64,000 nt of DNA from Exiguobacterium sp. s146 (GCF_018618415.1 NZ_JACSMA010000001.1:992001-1056000), one strand, 5' to 3'. Numbered from the stretch's first letter, positions 43,093 through 52,417 are shown. Numbers and translations are program-made. The notes: a model not told the origin generated them from the letters alone.

Positions 43093-44526
43093 ATGAGTAT
43101 GAACACGTATCCATATTTAATTAATGGACAATGGCAGGAATCAACAACGAACGAAACAATCGAACTCGTTTCACCTTATACAGATGAAGTCGTCGGGCAC
43201 GTCCAGGCGATGTCTCGCGACGAAGTCGACGAGGCGATTCACGGCGCGAAAAGCGCACAACAGGAATGGGCGGCGCTTCCGGTCAACAAGCGTGCCGAAC
43301 TGTTGTACGCTTGGGCAGATAAACTCGAAGAACGTGTCGATGAGATTGGTCAAATCATCATGCGTGAAGTCGGGAAGAACTTGAGCGACGCGAAAAAAGA
43401 AGTCGTTCGGACAGCAGAAATCATCCGTTATACGGCTGAAGAAGGTCTTCGTTTCACGGGCGGCTTTATGCAAGGGGACTCATTCCCTGGCGGCTCGAAA
43501 AACAAGATGGCAATCATCAAGAAAGAAGCGCTCGGTGTCGTCCTCGCGATTTCACCGTTCAACTACCCGGTCAACTTGGCAGCAGCCAAAATCGCCCCGG
43601 CGCTCATCACCGGCAACGCGGTCGTCTTCAAACCGGCGACACAAGGTGCCATCAGTGGTGTGAAGATGGTTGAGGCTCTCCAAGACGCTGGTCTTCCGAG
43701 CGGTCTCTTGAACCTCGTCACAGGACGCGGGTCGGTCATCGGTGACTACTTGACGTCGCATCCTGGAATCGACATGATTACGTTCACAGGCGGTACGGGG
43801 ACGGGTCAACACTTGTCACAACAGGCATCGATGGTACCTGTCGTGCTCGAACTTGGCGGAAAAGACCCGGCGCTCGTCCTCGAAGACGCAGACCTCACGC
43901 TTGCGGCTGATCAAATTGTCAGCGGGGCGTTCTCGTATTCAGGACAACGCTGTACGGCTATCAAGCGCGTCTTTGTGCTCGAGCACCAAGCAGACGAACT
44001 CGTCGGCATGTTGAAAGAGCGTGTCGAGAAGCTCACGGTCGGTTCACCGGTCGATAACAGCTTCATTGTCCCGCTCATCGACAAGAAATCGGCGGATTAC
44101 GTCCAAGGCTTGATTGACGATGCCATCAACAAACAAGCGACGGTCGTCCACGGAAACGAGCGCGACGGCAATCTCTTGCACCCGACGCTTCTCGACCATG
44201 TCACGCGTGACATGCGTGTCGCCTGGGAAGAGCCGTTCGGACCGGTCTTGCCGGTCATCCGCGTCAACTCGCTCGACGAGATGATTGAACTCACGAACGA
44301 GTCTGAGTTCGGTCTTCAAGCGAGCGTGTTCACACAAAACGTGAACAGTGCCTTCACGGTCGCTGACAAGCTTGAAGTCGGTACGGTCCAAGTGAACGGT
44401 CGCACGGAACGTGGCCCAGACCACTTCCCGTTCATCGGCGTGAAGCAGTCAGGCCTCGGCGTTCAAGGGATTGGACGCAGCCTCGAGACGATGACACGTG
44501 ATAAAGTCACCGTCATCAACCTATAA
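43093..44526 (+). CDS. gapN: NADP-dependent non-phosphorylating glyceraldehyde-3-phosphate dehydrogenase
   Basis: 477 residues, aldehyde dehydrogenase fold. FKPATQGAISGVKMVEAL near 195, catalytic Glu in VLELGGKDPALV near 252, nucleophile Cys in YSGQRCTAIKRVFV near 285, and GapN-typical RGPDHFPFIGVKQSGLGVQG near the end. Oxidises glyceraldehyde 3-phosphate straight to 3-phosphoglycerate and yields NADPH. Ribosome site AGGAGG 12 bases before ATG 43093; ATG 43099 is also possible. Confidence 0.9.
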   Translation: MSMNTYPYLINGQWQESTTNETIELVSPYTDEVVGHVQAMSRDEVDEAIHGAKSAQQEWAALPVNKRAELLYAWADKLEERVDEIGQIIMREVGKNLSDAKKEVVRTAEIIRYTAEEGLRFTGGFMQGDSFPGGSKNKMAIIKKEALGVVLAISPFNYPVNLAAAKIAPALITGNAVVFKPATQGAISGVKMVEALQDAGLPSGLLNLVTGRGSVIGDYLTSHPGIDMITFTGGTGTGQHLSQQASMVPVVLELGGKDPALVLEDADLTLAADQIVSGAFSYSGQRCTAIKRVFVLEHQADELVGMLKERVEKLTVGSPVDNSFIVPLIDKKSADYVQGLIDDAINKQATVVHGNERDGNLLHPTLLDHVTRDMRVAWEEPFGPVLPVIRVNSLDEMIELTNESEFGLQASVFTQNVNSAFTVADKLEVGTVQVNGRTERGPDHFPFIGVKQSGLGVQGIGRSLETMTRDKVTVINL

Positions 44527-44532
44527 GACATC

Positions 44533-44559
44533 GGAGAGGAGAAATCCTCTCCTTTTTTT
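44533..44559 (+). terminator. Terminator of gapN
   Basis: GGAGAGGA/TCCTCTCC stem (44533-44540 with 44545-44552), GAAA loop, T run. Confidence 0.9.
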
Positions 44560-44565
44560 GTGTGA

Positions 44566-44595
44566 TTGAAATCCCTTCTTTCGGACAGGTATAAT
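44566..44595 (+). promoter_or_regulatory. Promoter of the YqjP/YqjQ-like pair
   Basis: TTGAAA (44566-44571), 18-base spacer, TATAAT (44590-44595). Its start near 44602 excludes the GTG at 44598 as initiation codon. Confidence 0.65.
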
Positions 44596-44627
44596 GAGTG
44601 AAGATAGGTGGAAGGGGTTGTGGGGAC

Positions 44628-45605
44628 GTGGCGAACTGGATTTCAAGCCAACTGGCAAGACTCGATATACCGACGCCGTTCGAGGTCGGCAATGTGAACG
44701 TCTATGTCGTCGAACATATGAACCGTTTCTTTATGGTCGATTGCGGACCGGACACGGAAGAGGCGTGGACGTCATTGACGACGCAATTGGCCGAGCTCGA
44801 ACTGACGCTCGCAGATATTGATTTTTTATTTTTGACGCACCATCATGCCGACCATGCGGGACAGGCGTGGCGTCTGCGGGACGCCTCGATTCCCGTCTAC
44901 GGGCATGAGAAACTCGTTCGCTACTTGGAACAGACCCCGAACTTCATCAAACGGGGCAATCAGTTCTTACACGACTTGGCGCACTGGTTCGGGACACCGG
45001 AGGCGATTGTCAACAAACTGCCCGATTATCGGGAGGCGTTGCGCTGGATTGGTCCGACGACCGTCACGATGACGTTCGAGGACGGGCAGGATGTGACGAC
45101 CGACGGGGCTTGGAAGACGATTCATCTGCCCGGACATGCGAGTGACCAGCTCGGACTGCTCGGTCCGGGAGGCGTGTTGATTGCGGGCGACCATTTGATC
45201 GATGCGGTCGAACCGAATCCGCTCATCGAACAACCGTACGAAGGTGAAGGGTTCGCCTCGCCGGTCGTCCTCTATCTCGATTCGTTACGGAAACTGCAAG
45301 CGGTCGATTTGAAGCTCGTCGTGAGCGGGCACGGGGAACCGATTCACAAGCCGCTTCCGTTGATTGAGGCCCGGATCAGCCAACGCTATGAGCGGAGCGA
45401 CTTGCTCCTTAACGACTGGGTCGACGGTTTGAGCGTGTTCGATTGGTCGATGCGCCTGTACGGGCGCAAGATGCGGCGGGCGATGCCGCTCGTCTTCAGT
45501 GAAGTGTTCGCCCGTTTGACATTGCTCGAGGAACGGGGGCGTATCGTCAAACAGTTGGCGGACGGAAAATGGATTTATGTGAGAGCGGAGGAAATCGTAG
45601 AATGA
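44628..45605 (+). CDS. MBL-fold metallohydrolase (YqjP-like)
   Basis: 325 residues. Beta-lactamase fold with THHHADHAGQAW near 71, HLPGHASDQLGLL near 166, GDHLIDAV near 188 and VVSGHGEPI near 233; C-terminal winged-helix-like extension. Substrate unknown. GTG 44628 was chosen because the mapped promoter starts transcription near 44602 and GGAAGGGG lies just upstream. Overlaps the next gene (ATGA), as yqjP-yqjQ are adjacent in B. subtilis. Confidence 0.8.
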   Translation: MANWISSQLARLDIPTPFEVGNVNVYVVEHMNRFFMVDCGPDTEEAWTSLTTQLAELELTLADIDFLFLTHHHADHAGQAWRLRDASIPVYGHEKLVRYLEQTPNFIKRGNQFLHDLAHWFGTPEAIVNKLPDYREALRWIGPTTVTMTFEDGQDVTTDGAWKTIHLPGHASDQLGLLGPGGVLIAGDHLIDAVEPNPLIEQPYEGEGFASPVVLYLDSLRKLQAVDLKLVVSGHGEPIHKPLPLIEARISQRYERSDLLLNDWVDGLSVFDWSMRLYGRKMRRAMPLVFSEVFARLTLLEERGRIVKQLADGKWIYVRAEEIVE

Positions 45606-46348
45606 GACATATTGTCATCACGGGTGCGTCGAGCGGCTTTGGGGCCGCGTTGGCGCATTCTTTTTATGAGTCGGGTGCCCGATTGACGTTGATTGCACGA
45701 AATGAGGAGCGATTGCGCGAACTCGGACAGAAATTATCGGCCGATTGGATGGTGGCCGACGTCTGTACCGACTATGGTACGCTCGTGGCACAAGTCGAAC
45801 GTACATATGGAGCGATTGACGTCTGGGTGAACAATGCCGGGATTGGGGAGTTCGACCGGGTCGTCGATCAAACGACCGACGTCATCGAGGAGACGATGCG
45901 CTTGAACGCGACCGCCCCGATGTTGCTGGCACGTGACTGTGCGCGGACGATGCGCCGTGGCAGTACAATCATCAACGTCTGCTCGCAAGCGGCGAAAGTT
46001 CCGACCCCGAAATCGGCCGTCTATGCCGGATCGAAGGCGGCGCTGCTCCAGTTCTCGAACGCGCTCCGGTTAGAACTGAAGCCGGCTGGGATTCATGTGT
46101 TGACCGTCAATCCGGGACCGATTGCGACGCCGTTCTTTCTGCGGGCCGACAAGAGCGGACGTTACGAGGCGAGCGTGAAATCGATTATGCTCGATCCCGA
46201 TCGTCTCGCGAAACGCGTCGTCGCGGCGTGTGAGGCATCGAAACGTGAAGTGAATGCCCCGTGGTGGATGGACCTTGGTGCCAAACTGTACGCAATGTGC
46301 CCGGTCATGTTCGAACAGCTCGCAAAACGGGGATTTGACAGAAAGTAA
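45602..46348 (+). CDS. Short-chain dehydrogenase (YqjQ-like)
   Basis: 248 residues. SDR motifs ITGASSGFGAALAHSFYESG near 5, NNAGIGEF near 78, active-site YAGSKAALLQFSNAL near 142, then NPGPIATPF. Substrate unknown. Translationally coupled to the hydrolase gene by a 4-base overlap, with GGAGGA inside it. Confidence 0.82.
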   Translation: MRHIVITGASSGFGAALAHSFYESGARLTLIARNEERLRELGQKLSADWMVADVCTDYGTLVAQVERTYGAIDVWVNNAGIGEFDRVVDQTTDVIEETMRLNATAPMLLARDCARTMRRGSTIINVCSQAAKVPTPKSAVYAGSKAALLQFSNALRLELKPAGIHVLTVNPGPIATPFFLRADKSGRYEASVKSIMLDPDRLAKRVVAACEASKREVNAPWWMDLGAKLYAMCPVMFEQLAKRGFDRK

Positions 46349-46378
46349 ATGTGTCAACACAGAGAAAAAGGGGGAGCT

Positions 46379-47551
46379 ATGATGCGCCGATTGAAACAAT
46401 TTGGCTTGATACTGTCACTCATCTTCCTCGCTGCCTGCGGGACGACGCGCGCCGAAATCGCACCGACGTTCGAACAAGCAGCAGAAGAAGCGAAACAGTC
46501 GACGGTCAATTTTTATATGTGGGGAGGCGATGACGGCATCAATCGCTATATTGATGAATATGTCGCGCCCCGTCTGAAAGAGACGTATGACGTGGAGTTG
46601 AACCGCGTCCCGATGGACACGGCCGAATTTGTGCGCCAATTGTCGCTCGACAAGCGGGCGAACCGAGAAGAAGGCACCATCGACCTGATGTGGATCAACG
46701 GGGACAATTTCCGTAACGCCGCCGAGGCGGACTTGTTGCAGGGCGACCTGCTCGATAAGATCCCGAATGCCGCACTGTTGAACGAGGAAGCGCAAGCGAC
46801 CGATGCGGGCACTCCGACGAACGGGCTCGAGGTCGCATGGGGCAACGTCCAGTTCGTATTGCATTACGATGCCGACAACGTGAAAAATCCACCGACGACG
46901 TTCGACGAATTACATCGTTGGACCGAAGAAAATCCGGGCCGTTTCACGTATCCTGAAGTGACAGACTTCACCGGAAACGCGTTCGTCCGGCATCTGTTGT
47001 ACGCCGAGTATGGTGCTGCGGCCGGCGATGGTGAGATTCCAGACGAATTCTGGGAGAAGCTTGCGACGTGGTCGCCGCACCTATGGAAACAAGGGTCGAC
47101 GTATCCGAAATCGCTCGCCCAGCTCGACCAGTTGTATGCCGCGGGTGACGTCTGGATGACGATGGGCTTCAATGAGCGGCGCGCCGAGGCGGAACGCAAC
47201 GACGGCGTGTTTCCGAACGGGACACGGGCGCTCGTGCTCGAACATTCGATCGCCTCGACACACTTTCTCGCCGTCCCGTTCAACGCGACCAATCCGAACG
47301 GTGCACTCGTCGTCATCAACGAGTTACTATCTCCCGAAGCCCAGCTCGCCAAACAAGACGCGACGTACTGGGGAGACGGGACGTCGCTCGATTTGACGAA
47401 ACTCGATGCGTCAGACCGTGACGCCTTCTTGAAGCTCGATGAAGGGGTCACCTATCCCGACCCGGAACGTCTCGCCGACCGCTCGATTCCCGACTATGGG
47501 CCGGCCGTGATTGACGCGATTCGCGAGGAGTGGGAACGTGTCGCGCAGTAG
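46379..47551 (+). CDS. ynjB: ABC transporter substrate-binding lipoprotein, YnjB-like
   Basis: 390 residues. Lipobox FLAAC (Cys near 20), then a periplasmic-binding fold with WGGDDGINRYIDEYVAPRL near 47 and DLMWINGDNF near 100, the pattern of E. coli YnjB (COG4134). Ligand unknown. First gene of an overlapped operon (permease, permease, ATPase, phosphatidyltransferase, reductase). ATG 46379 follows AAGGGGGAG; ATG 46382 is also in frame. Confidence 0.82.
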   Translation: MMRRLKQFGLILSLIFLAACGTTRAEIAPTFEQAAEEAKQSTVNFYMWGGDDGINRYIDEYVAPRLKETYDVELNRVPMDTAEFVRQLSLDKRANREEGTIDLMWINGDNFRNAAEADLLQGDLLDKIPNAALLNEEAQATDAGTPTNGLEVAWGNVQFVLHYDADNVKNPPTTFDELHRWTEENPGRFTYPEVTDFTGNAFVRHLLYAEYGAAAGDGEIPDEFWEKLATWSPHLWKQGSTYPKSLAQLDQLYAAGDVWMTMGFNERRAEAERNDGVFPNGTRALVLEHSIASTHFLAVPFNATNPNGALVVINELLSPEAQLAKQDATYWGDGTSLDLTKLDASDRDAFLKLDEGVTYPDPERLADRSIPDYGPAVIDAIREEWERVAQ

Positions 47552-48311
47552 TCTATGGATCAGTCTGTTCGTTCTGGCCTTGCCGTTCACCGGTGTCGCC
47601 TTCTTGATTTACGAGACCGTCGGCTTCGACTGGTCTGAGTTGAACGATGCGGCCTGGCGCGCCAGTCTCGCCGTGACGCTGTATGTGACACTCGTCGCGA
47701 CGGCCGTGTCCCTTGTCATCGGGACATGGCTCGCCCGGTCGGTGTACCGGCGCCGGTCGACATGGCTCGCGTCACTGCTCAGATGGCCGATGTTCGTTCC
47801 GCACGTCGCGGCCGCGTATTTATTTTATGTCTTGTTCTCGGGTGGCTTCCCGTTCTATGGGGTGGTGGAGGCGAACGAACGTCACCACCTCGTCGTCATC
47901 TTGACGTACGTTTGGAAAGAAGTGCCGTTCGTGTTTTTGATGGTGATCGGGACGTATGCCCAACTGAACCGGGGTTACGTCGACATGGCGAAGACGCTTC
48001 AACTGACGCCGTTCGAACAATTTAAAGTGGCCGAATGGCCGTTCCTCGTCAAACCGCTCCTCGACTCGTTTTGGGTGCTCGTCGCGTTCATTTCGTTCGC
48101 TTATGAAGTGCCGGCCTTATTGGGGGTCACATTCCCCGAACTGCTCGGGGTGCTCGCGTATGAACGGTTGACGACCGGGCTGTTTTTAAATGCGTTCGAG
48201 TCGTACGCCGTTGCGCTCGTCTGGACGCTGTTCATCTTTATCGGTGTCATCGGCTCCTATACGCTGACGGCTAAACGACGACGGCGGATCGAGCGGGGGA
48301 TGAGACGATGA
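47538..48311 (+). CDS. ABC transporter permease (YnjC N-half-like)
   Basis: 257 residues, six membrane helices, permease loop MAKTLQLTPFEQFKVAEWPF near 155 (EAA-type). E. coli YnjC is one fused protein; here it is split into two genes. GTG 47538 lies within the end of ynjB, with GAGGAGTGGGA upstream. Overlaps the next gene by 4 bases. Confidence 0.8.
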   Translation: MSRSSLWISLFVLALPFTGVAFLIYETVGFDWSELNDAAWRASLAVTLYVTLVATAVSLVIGTWLARSVYRRRSTWLASLLRWPMFVPHVAAAYLFYVLFSGGFPFYGVVEANERHHLVVILTYVWKEVPFVFLMVIGTYAQLNRGYVDMAKTLQLTPFEQFKVAEWPFLVKPLLDSFWVLVAFISFAYEVPALLGVTFPELLGVLAYERLTTGLFLNAFESYAVALVWTLFIFIGVIGSYTLTAKRRRRIERGMRR

Positions 48312-49009
48312 GTCGATTTCTTACCGCGGGTCTGATTCTGTTCCCGTTCGTCGGGCTGTTTTTGGCGTTCCCGGCCACGTTCAACTGGGATGAGGCGATC
48401 GGTAATACGGTCGTTTATGTCCTCGTACTCGGATTCGTCAACGTCTGGCTCGGCATCGGGACGGCATGGTGGCTCATGTTCACTGAATCGAGATGGAAGA
48501 CTGCAGTCGAATGGTTCACGTTCCTCCCGCTTTTCATCCCGGTCCTAGCGACCATGTTCGGGATGTATATCGCCTTGGCGCAACTCGGTTTGGTTGGCAC
48601 CCACATCGGCGTCGGGCTCGTGTTACTCGTCACGACGCTGCCGTATTCGATTCGGTTGGCGTATAACGCCATGTACGTGATTGGTCGACCGCTCCTCGAA
48701 CAGACGTTGACGCTCGCCCCGTGGAGCCGGTTCGGCCTCGTGTTGTTCCCGCTCTTGAAAGAGACGATTCGGACGATCGTCTTGTTCTCGACCGTCATCG
48801 TGTTGAGTCAATTCGTGCTCGTCCAATTGATGGGGGCCGGACTCATCCCGACGGTCACGACCCGGCTCTACCAGGCCTATGCTGGCAATGACTTCGCGTT
48901 GGCGTTACAAAACACATGGGTGCTCATCCTCGTGCCGGTCCTGCTCTATCTTGGAATCGGTGGATTGTTCGGCATCTGGATTAGATTGGTGAAAGGGCGG
49001 TTACAATGA
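48308..49009 (+). CDS. ABC transporter permease (YnjC C-half-like)
   Basis: 233 residues, about six membrane helices, EAA-type loop EQTLTLAPWSRFGLVLFPL near 140. Second half of the transporter channel. Overlaps both neighbours by 4 bases (ATGA). Confidence 0.8.
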   Translation: MSRFLTAGLILFPFVGLFLAFPATFNWDEAIGNTVVYVLVLGFVNVWLGIGTAWWLMFTESRWKTAVEWFTFLPLFIPVLATMFGMYIALAQLGLVGTHIGVGLVLLVTTLPYSIRLAYNAMYVIGRPLLEQTLTLAPWSRFGLVLFPLLKETIRTIVLFSTVIVLSQFVLVQLMGAGLIPTVTTRLYQAYAGNDFALALQNTWVLILVPVLLYLGIGGLFGIWIRLVKGRLQ

Positions 49010-49893
49010 GTTTAGTGTTATCAGGCGTCCACAAACGCTTTAAAGACCGCGACGTGCTACGCGGCATCGATTTAGATATCCCAAGCGGCGAGATTCATGC
49101 CCTCGTCGGGGTGAGCGGGTCCGGAAAGTCGACGTTGCTCCGCATCGTCGCCGGTCTTGAGACGCTAGACGCGGGCACGGTGAGGTGGGACGAAACGTCG
49201 CTCGACGGAGTGCCGCCTCACTTGCGCCGAATCACGATGCTGTCACAATCCCCACTCTTGTTCCCGCATTTGACGGTCGGCGAGAACGTGACGTTGGCCA
49301 CGCCGAACCGGTCGCGTCAAGAAGCGGAGACGTGGCTCGCCCGCGTCCGACTGGCAGGTCGCTATGACGCTGAGATTCACGAGCTTTCGGGCGGAGAACA
49401 ACAACGGGTGAGCTTTGCCCGGGCACTCGCGGCTTCACCGCGGCTCATTCTGCTCGATGAACCGTTCACGAACCTGGATCCCGAACTCAAATACGAGTTG
49501 CAGCGCCTGATTCGAGACCTCGTCCGTGAACTCGGGTTGACGGCGTTGCTCGTGACGCATGACCGGGAAGAAGCGATGCTGGTCGCTGACCGGGTGACGT
49601 TGCTCGAAGCAGGACATATCCGTGCGAGCGGCACCCCGCAAGCGTTAGGCGAGACGGAATCGACGTTCGGCGATTTTATCAAACTGGGCTCGGATTTGAC
49701 CGCCTCGATTCACATCGAGGTGACGGACGCCCCGACGGACGATCCGGTCGAGCTCGTCCGGTCGTTCACGCGATTTGGGCATCGTCTCGGAGAGTATCGC
49801 CGCACGCACGGAGAATACGTCATCTTGCCGCGTCATGAATCGTTCCGGGACGGTGAAACGTATTATTTACGGAAGAGACAAGGAGGAATTTGA
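49006..49893 (+). CDS. ynjD: ABC transporter ATPase (YnjD-like)
   Basis: 295 residues. Walker A GVSGSGKST near 34, Q-loop MLSQSPLLFPHLT, signature LSGGEQQR near 127, Walker B LILLDEPFTNLDPE, switch His in LVTHDREEA. An extra 80-residue C-terminal part after about 215 may be regulatory. Energises the YnjC-like permeases. Confidence 0.85.
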   Translation: MSLVLSGVHKRFKDRDVLRGIDLDIPSGEIHALVGVSGSGKSTLLRIVAGLETLDAGTVRWDETSLDGVPPHLRRITMLSQSPLLFPHLTVGENVTLATPNRSRQEAETWLARVRLAGRYDAEIHELSGGEQQRVSFARALAASPRLILLDEPFTNLDPELKYELQRLIRDLVRELGLTALLVTHDREEAMLVADRVTLLEAGHIRASGTPQALGETESTFGDFIKLGSDLTASIHIEVTDAPTDDPVELVRSFTRFGHRLGEYRRTHGEYVILPRHESFRDGETYYLRKRQGGI

Positions 49894-50474
49894 TGTTAGA
49901 CACATACGGTAGCCGGTTCGTTCGTCCCGTCATCGAGCGCGGGGCCGATCGGCTCTTGAAATGGAAGTTCACCCCGAATGAAGTGACCATCCTCGGGGGC
50001 ATCATCGGCGTTTCAGTCGGCCTGTTCATTTATAACGACATGCTGTGGACGGCCGTCTTGCTTTTGTGGGTGTCGGGTCTGTTCGACGTCCTCGATGGGA
50101 CGATGGCGCGACGTTCGCAGAAGACGGGCTTCGGGACGGTGCTCGACCTCGTGTTCGATCGGATCGTCGAGATTGCCGTCGTCATCGCGCTCGCCTTACG
50201 TCATCCAGAACATATGCCGATCTTTCTGCTGTTGCTCGGTTCGTTCGTCGTGGCGATGACGTTGTTTCTCGCCGTCGGCGCGAGCAGCTCCCGTCGGTCG
50301 GAGAAATCATTTTATTATCAACCTGGGATTTTGGAGCGGACGGAATGTTTCCTCTTGTTCACGCTCATGATTTTATTCCCGACGTGGATCGGCGTCATCG
50401 CTACGATTTTCCTCGTCCTTGAAGTGGCGACCATTTTGCAGCGCTTGTTCGAAGCGCGGCGGATTTTACGATGA
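49893..50474 (+). CDS. ynjF: CDP-alcohol phosphatidyltransferase (YnjF-like)
   Basis: 193 residues, about six membrane helices. Complete catalytic motif near residue 62, D-x2-DG-x2-AR-x8-G-x3-D-x3-D, seen as DVLDGTMARR then GFGTVLDLVFDR. Transfers a CDP-activated lipid or alcohol group; acceptor unknown. Starts one base inside the ATPase stop, with AAGGAGGAA upstream. E. coli ynjF sits at the same end of the ynj cluster. Confidence 0.85.
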   Translation: MLDTYGSRFVRPVIERGADRLLKWKFTPNEVTILGGIIGVSVGLFIYNDMLWTAVLLLWVSGLFDVLDGTMARRSQKTGFGTVLDLVFDRIVEIAVVIALALRHPEHMPIFLLLLGSFVVAMTLFLAVGASSSRRSEKSFYYQPGILERTECFLLFTLMILFPTWIGVIATIFLVLEVATILQRLFEARRILR

Positions 50475-51400
50475 AGCCGCGTCTCGTTCTCGTCGGGCTC
50501 GGACATGGACAGCTCGAGATTCTCGAGCAGCTCGACGCGCTCCGGGAACGATATGACGTCCAATACATCGGGGAACGTGAAACGATTTATACGGGTGCGT
50601 TCCCGCAAGTGATTGCCGGGGAGATGGAATCGGCAACGACACGGTTGCGACAAGACGTCACGCCGGTCGCCCAACGCCTCGTCGGCCTCGATCCGGATGC
50701 CCGAATCGTCGAGACCGACCGCGGACAAGTCGGCTACGACGTTCTCGTGCTCGCGACCGGTGCGAAAAGTCGCGGGATTGGGACGAAGTTAAAGCCGATG
50801 ACGCCGCATGTCATACATGAGATTAGGGACAGCGGGGCCATCACGATCGTCGGCGGCGGCAAGGCCGGGGTCGAGCTCGCCTTCGCCTGCATCCGGAATC
50901 GGCGGCGCGTGACATTGTATGCGCGTCGTCTGTTGCCGGAACTCCCGCGTCGTGTCGCGCAGCGCATGGCACGTCGTCTCGTCCGGAGCGGCGTGACGCT
51001 CATCATGTCCCCGTTCCAACCCGGACAAGAGGACGGACTCGTCTTGGATGCGACCGGTGTCGTCGCCGACGACTGGTGGTCAACGGCCGGGCTGGCCGAA
51101 GCAACGGCGTTCATCGAGACCGAGGACGATTTGCGGCACCCGGTCTATCGCGACATCTTTGTCACCGGCGATATGGCGGCCCGGTTGAACGGCGGCGTCG
51201 ATGCCGTCCGTTCGGGGCGGCATGTCGCACGCCTCTTGCTCGGCACACCGCGGCCATTCAAAGCGCGGACGTCGCTCAATATCTTATTGACGACTCCGGG
51301 ACGGGCGCTCTTGACGTATGGGAAGTGGACGTGGCACGGACGGTTGCCGTACCATTTGAAACGGACGATTGACCGACGTTACATCGAGCGATTCAACTGA
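50471..51400 (+). CDS. FAD-dependent pyridine nucleotide oxidoreductase (NDH-2-like)
   Basis: 309 residues. N-terminal FAD motif VLVGLGHGQLEIL, LVLATGAKSRG near 95, NAD-binding motif TIVGGGKAGVELAFA near 125, and the late FAD site DIFVTGDMAARLNGG near 222. Resembles the FAD-reductase module also found fused to SelD, and NDH-2 enzymes, but short. Electron acceptor unknown. Overlaps the phosphatidyltransferase gene by 4 bases, so it belongs to the operon. Confidence 0.75.
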   Translation: MKPRLVLVGLGHGQLEILEQLDALRERYDVQYIGERETIYTGAFPQVIAGEMESATTRLRQDVTPVAQRLVGLDPDARIVETDRGQVGYDVLVLATGAKSRGIGTKLKPMTPHVIHEIRDSGAITIVGGGKAGVELAFACIRNRRRVTLYARRLLPELPRRVAQRMARRLVRSGVTLIMSPFQPGQEDGLVLDATGVVADDWWSTAGLAEATAFIETEDDLRHPVYRDIFVTGDMAARLNGGVDAVRSGRHVARLLLGTPRPFKARTSLNILLTTPGRALLTYGKWTWHGRLPYHLKRTIDRRYIERFN

Positions 51401-51402
51401 AT

Positions 51403-51433
51403 AAAAAAAGACGACCGCGAGGGTCGTCTTTTT
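51403..51433 (+). terminator. Bidirectional terminator after the ynj-like operon
   Basis: AAGACGACC/GGTCGTCTT stem (51408-51416 with 51422-51430), A run before and T run after. Confidence 0.9.
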
Positions 51434-51747
51434 CATGCGTTCAACGTATCGAGGAACGAGCGGATTTGCATCTCCGTCTTGGCGTTCGCCGAGTGGAGGT
51501 GTTCTTGCTTGACGCCTTCTTTATAGAAGAGAAGCGACGGGATGCCGCGCACTTCTTGGGCGTCCGACAGCTCTGGCAACTCGTCGCGGTCTACGACGTA
51601 CCAGTTGAACTGTGGGTAGTCTTTGACGAGTTCGTCGACGTACATATCGAGTCGACGGCAGTCCGGGCACCATGACGTCGTGAAGACGACCATGCCTTTA
51701 TCTTGAATGGCTTCTTGGAATTGCTGATCGGATTGAATCGGTTTCAT
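51433..51747 (-). CDS. Thioredoxin family protein
   Basis: 104 residues, thioredoxin fold with active site TTSWCPDCRRLDMYV near 29 (WCPDC instead of WCGPC) and cis-Pro in GIPSLLFYKEG near 75. Probable cytosolic thiol-disulfide enzyme; partner unknown. Start 51747 has GAAGGGAGAG upstream. Confidence 0.82.
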   Translation of the reverse strand: MKPIQSDQQFQEAIQDKGMVVFTTSWCPDCRRLDMYVDELVKDYPQFNWYVVDRDELPELSDAQEVRGIPSLLFYKEGVKQEHLHSANAKTEMQIRSFLDTLNA

Positions 51748-51868
51748 AAAAATCTCTCCCTTCACGTATATTGTCTAAGTAATCGCAATGGGCGTCAACC
51801 GATTGGCATTCTCGGTCGCGCCGCAATATGTGATACACTAATAAAAATAGAACCGCAAGGGATAGGTG

Positions 51869-52414
51869 ATGGTTATGGCGTTACGTCATGCACTACTCGG
51901 GTTATTGACCCATCAACCCGCTACCGGCTATGCCTTGAACGCGACGTTCAAAGCGCAAATGATTCATTTTTGGCACGCCCATCATACACAGATTTATCGT
52001 GAACTGTTAAAAATGGAAGACGAAGCTCTCGTCTCCTCTGAGCACGTGGCCCAACATGATTTACCGGACAAGAAGATATACTCGATTACCGAGACGGGAC
52101 GTCAAGAATTGATTGACTGGCTCCGACAACCGACCTCGTACCAACCGAAGATGAAAGACGAGAACTTGCTCCGGGTCAGCCTGTTACAGTTGCTCCCGCT
52201 CGACGAGGCGATTCGCTACGTCGAGGAGACGAAAGCGCATCACGAGCAAGTCGCCCATCAAATCCGGGCGTTTCAAGCGGCCCATCAATCTGAGGCCGAT
52301 ACGCTCGGGTATTTACTGACGAGCGAGTATGCGATTCGGATGATGGAAAATTATGCGGGTTGGGCCGATTGGGCCATCGAACAAATGAAACAACGTGATA
52401 CCGATGCGACCTGA
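51869..52414 (+). CDS. PadR family transcriptional regulator
   Basis: 181 residues. N-terminal PadR winged helix (LRHALLGLLTHQPATGYAL; wing with DLPDKKIYSITETGRQEL near 70) and a helical C-terminal Vir-like domain from about 90. Regulates unknown genes, possibly itself. AAGGGATAGG precedes ATG 51869; in-frame ATG 51875 is an alternative. Confidence 0.82.
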   Translation: MVMALRHALLGLLTHQPATGYALNATFKAQMIHFWHAHHTQIYRELLKMEDEALVSSEHVAQHDLPDKKIYSITETGRQELIDWLRQPTSYQPKMKDENLLRVSLLQLLPLDEAIRYVEETKAHHEQVAHQIRAFQAAHQSEADTLGYLLTSEYAIRMMENYAGWADWAIEQMKQRDTDAT

Positions 52415-52417
52415 CGT

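Noticed and set aside
44598-44627. GTG 44598 as start of the YqjP-like gene
   Set aside because: The TATAAT at 44590-44595 would place the transcript start at or after this codon.
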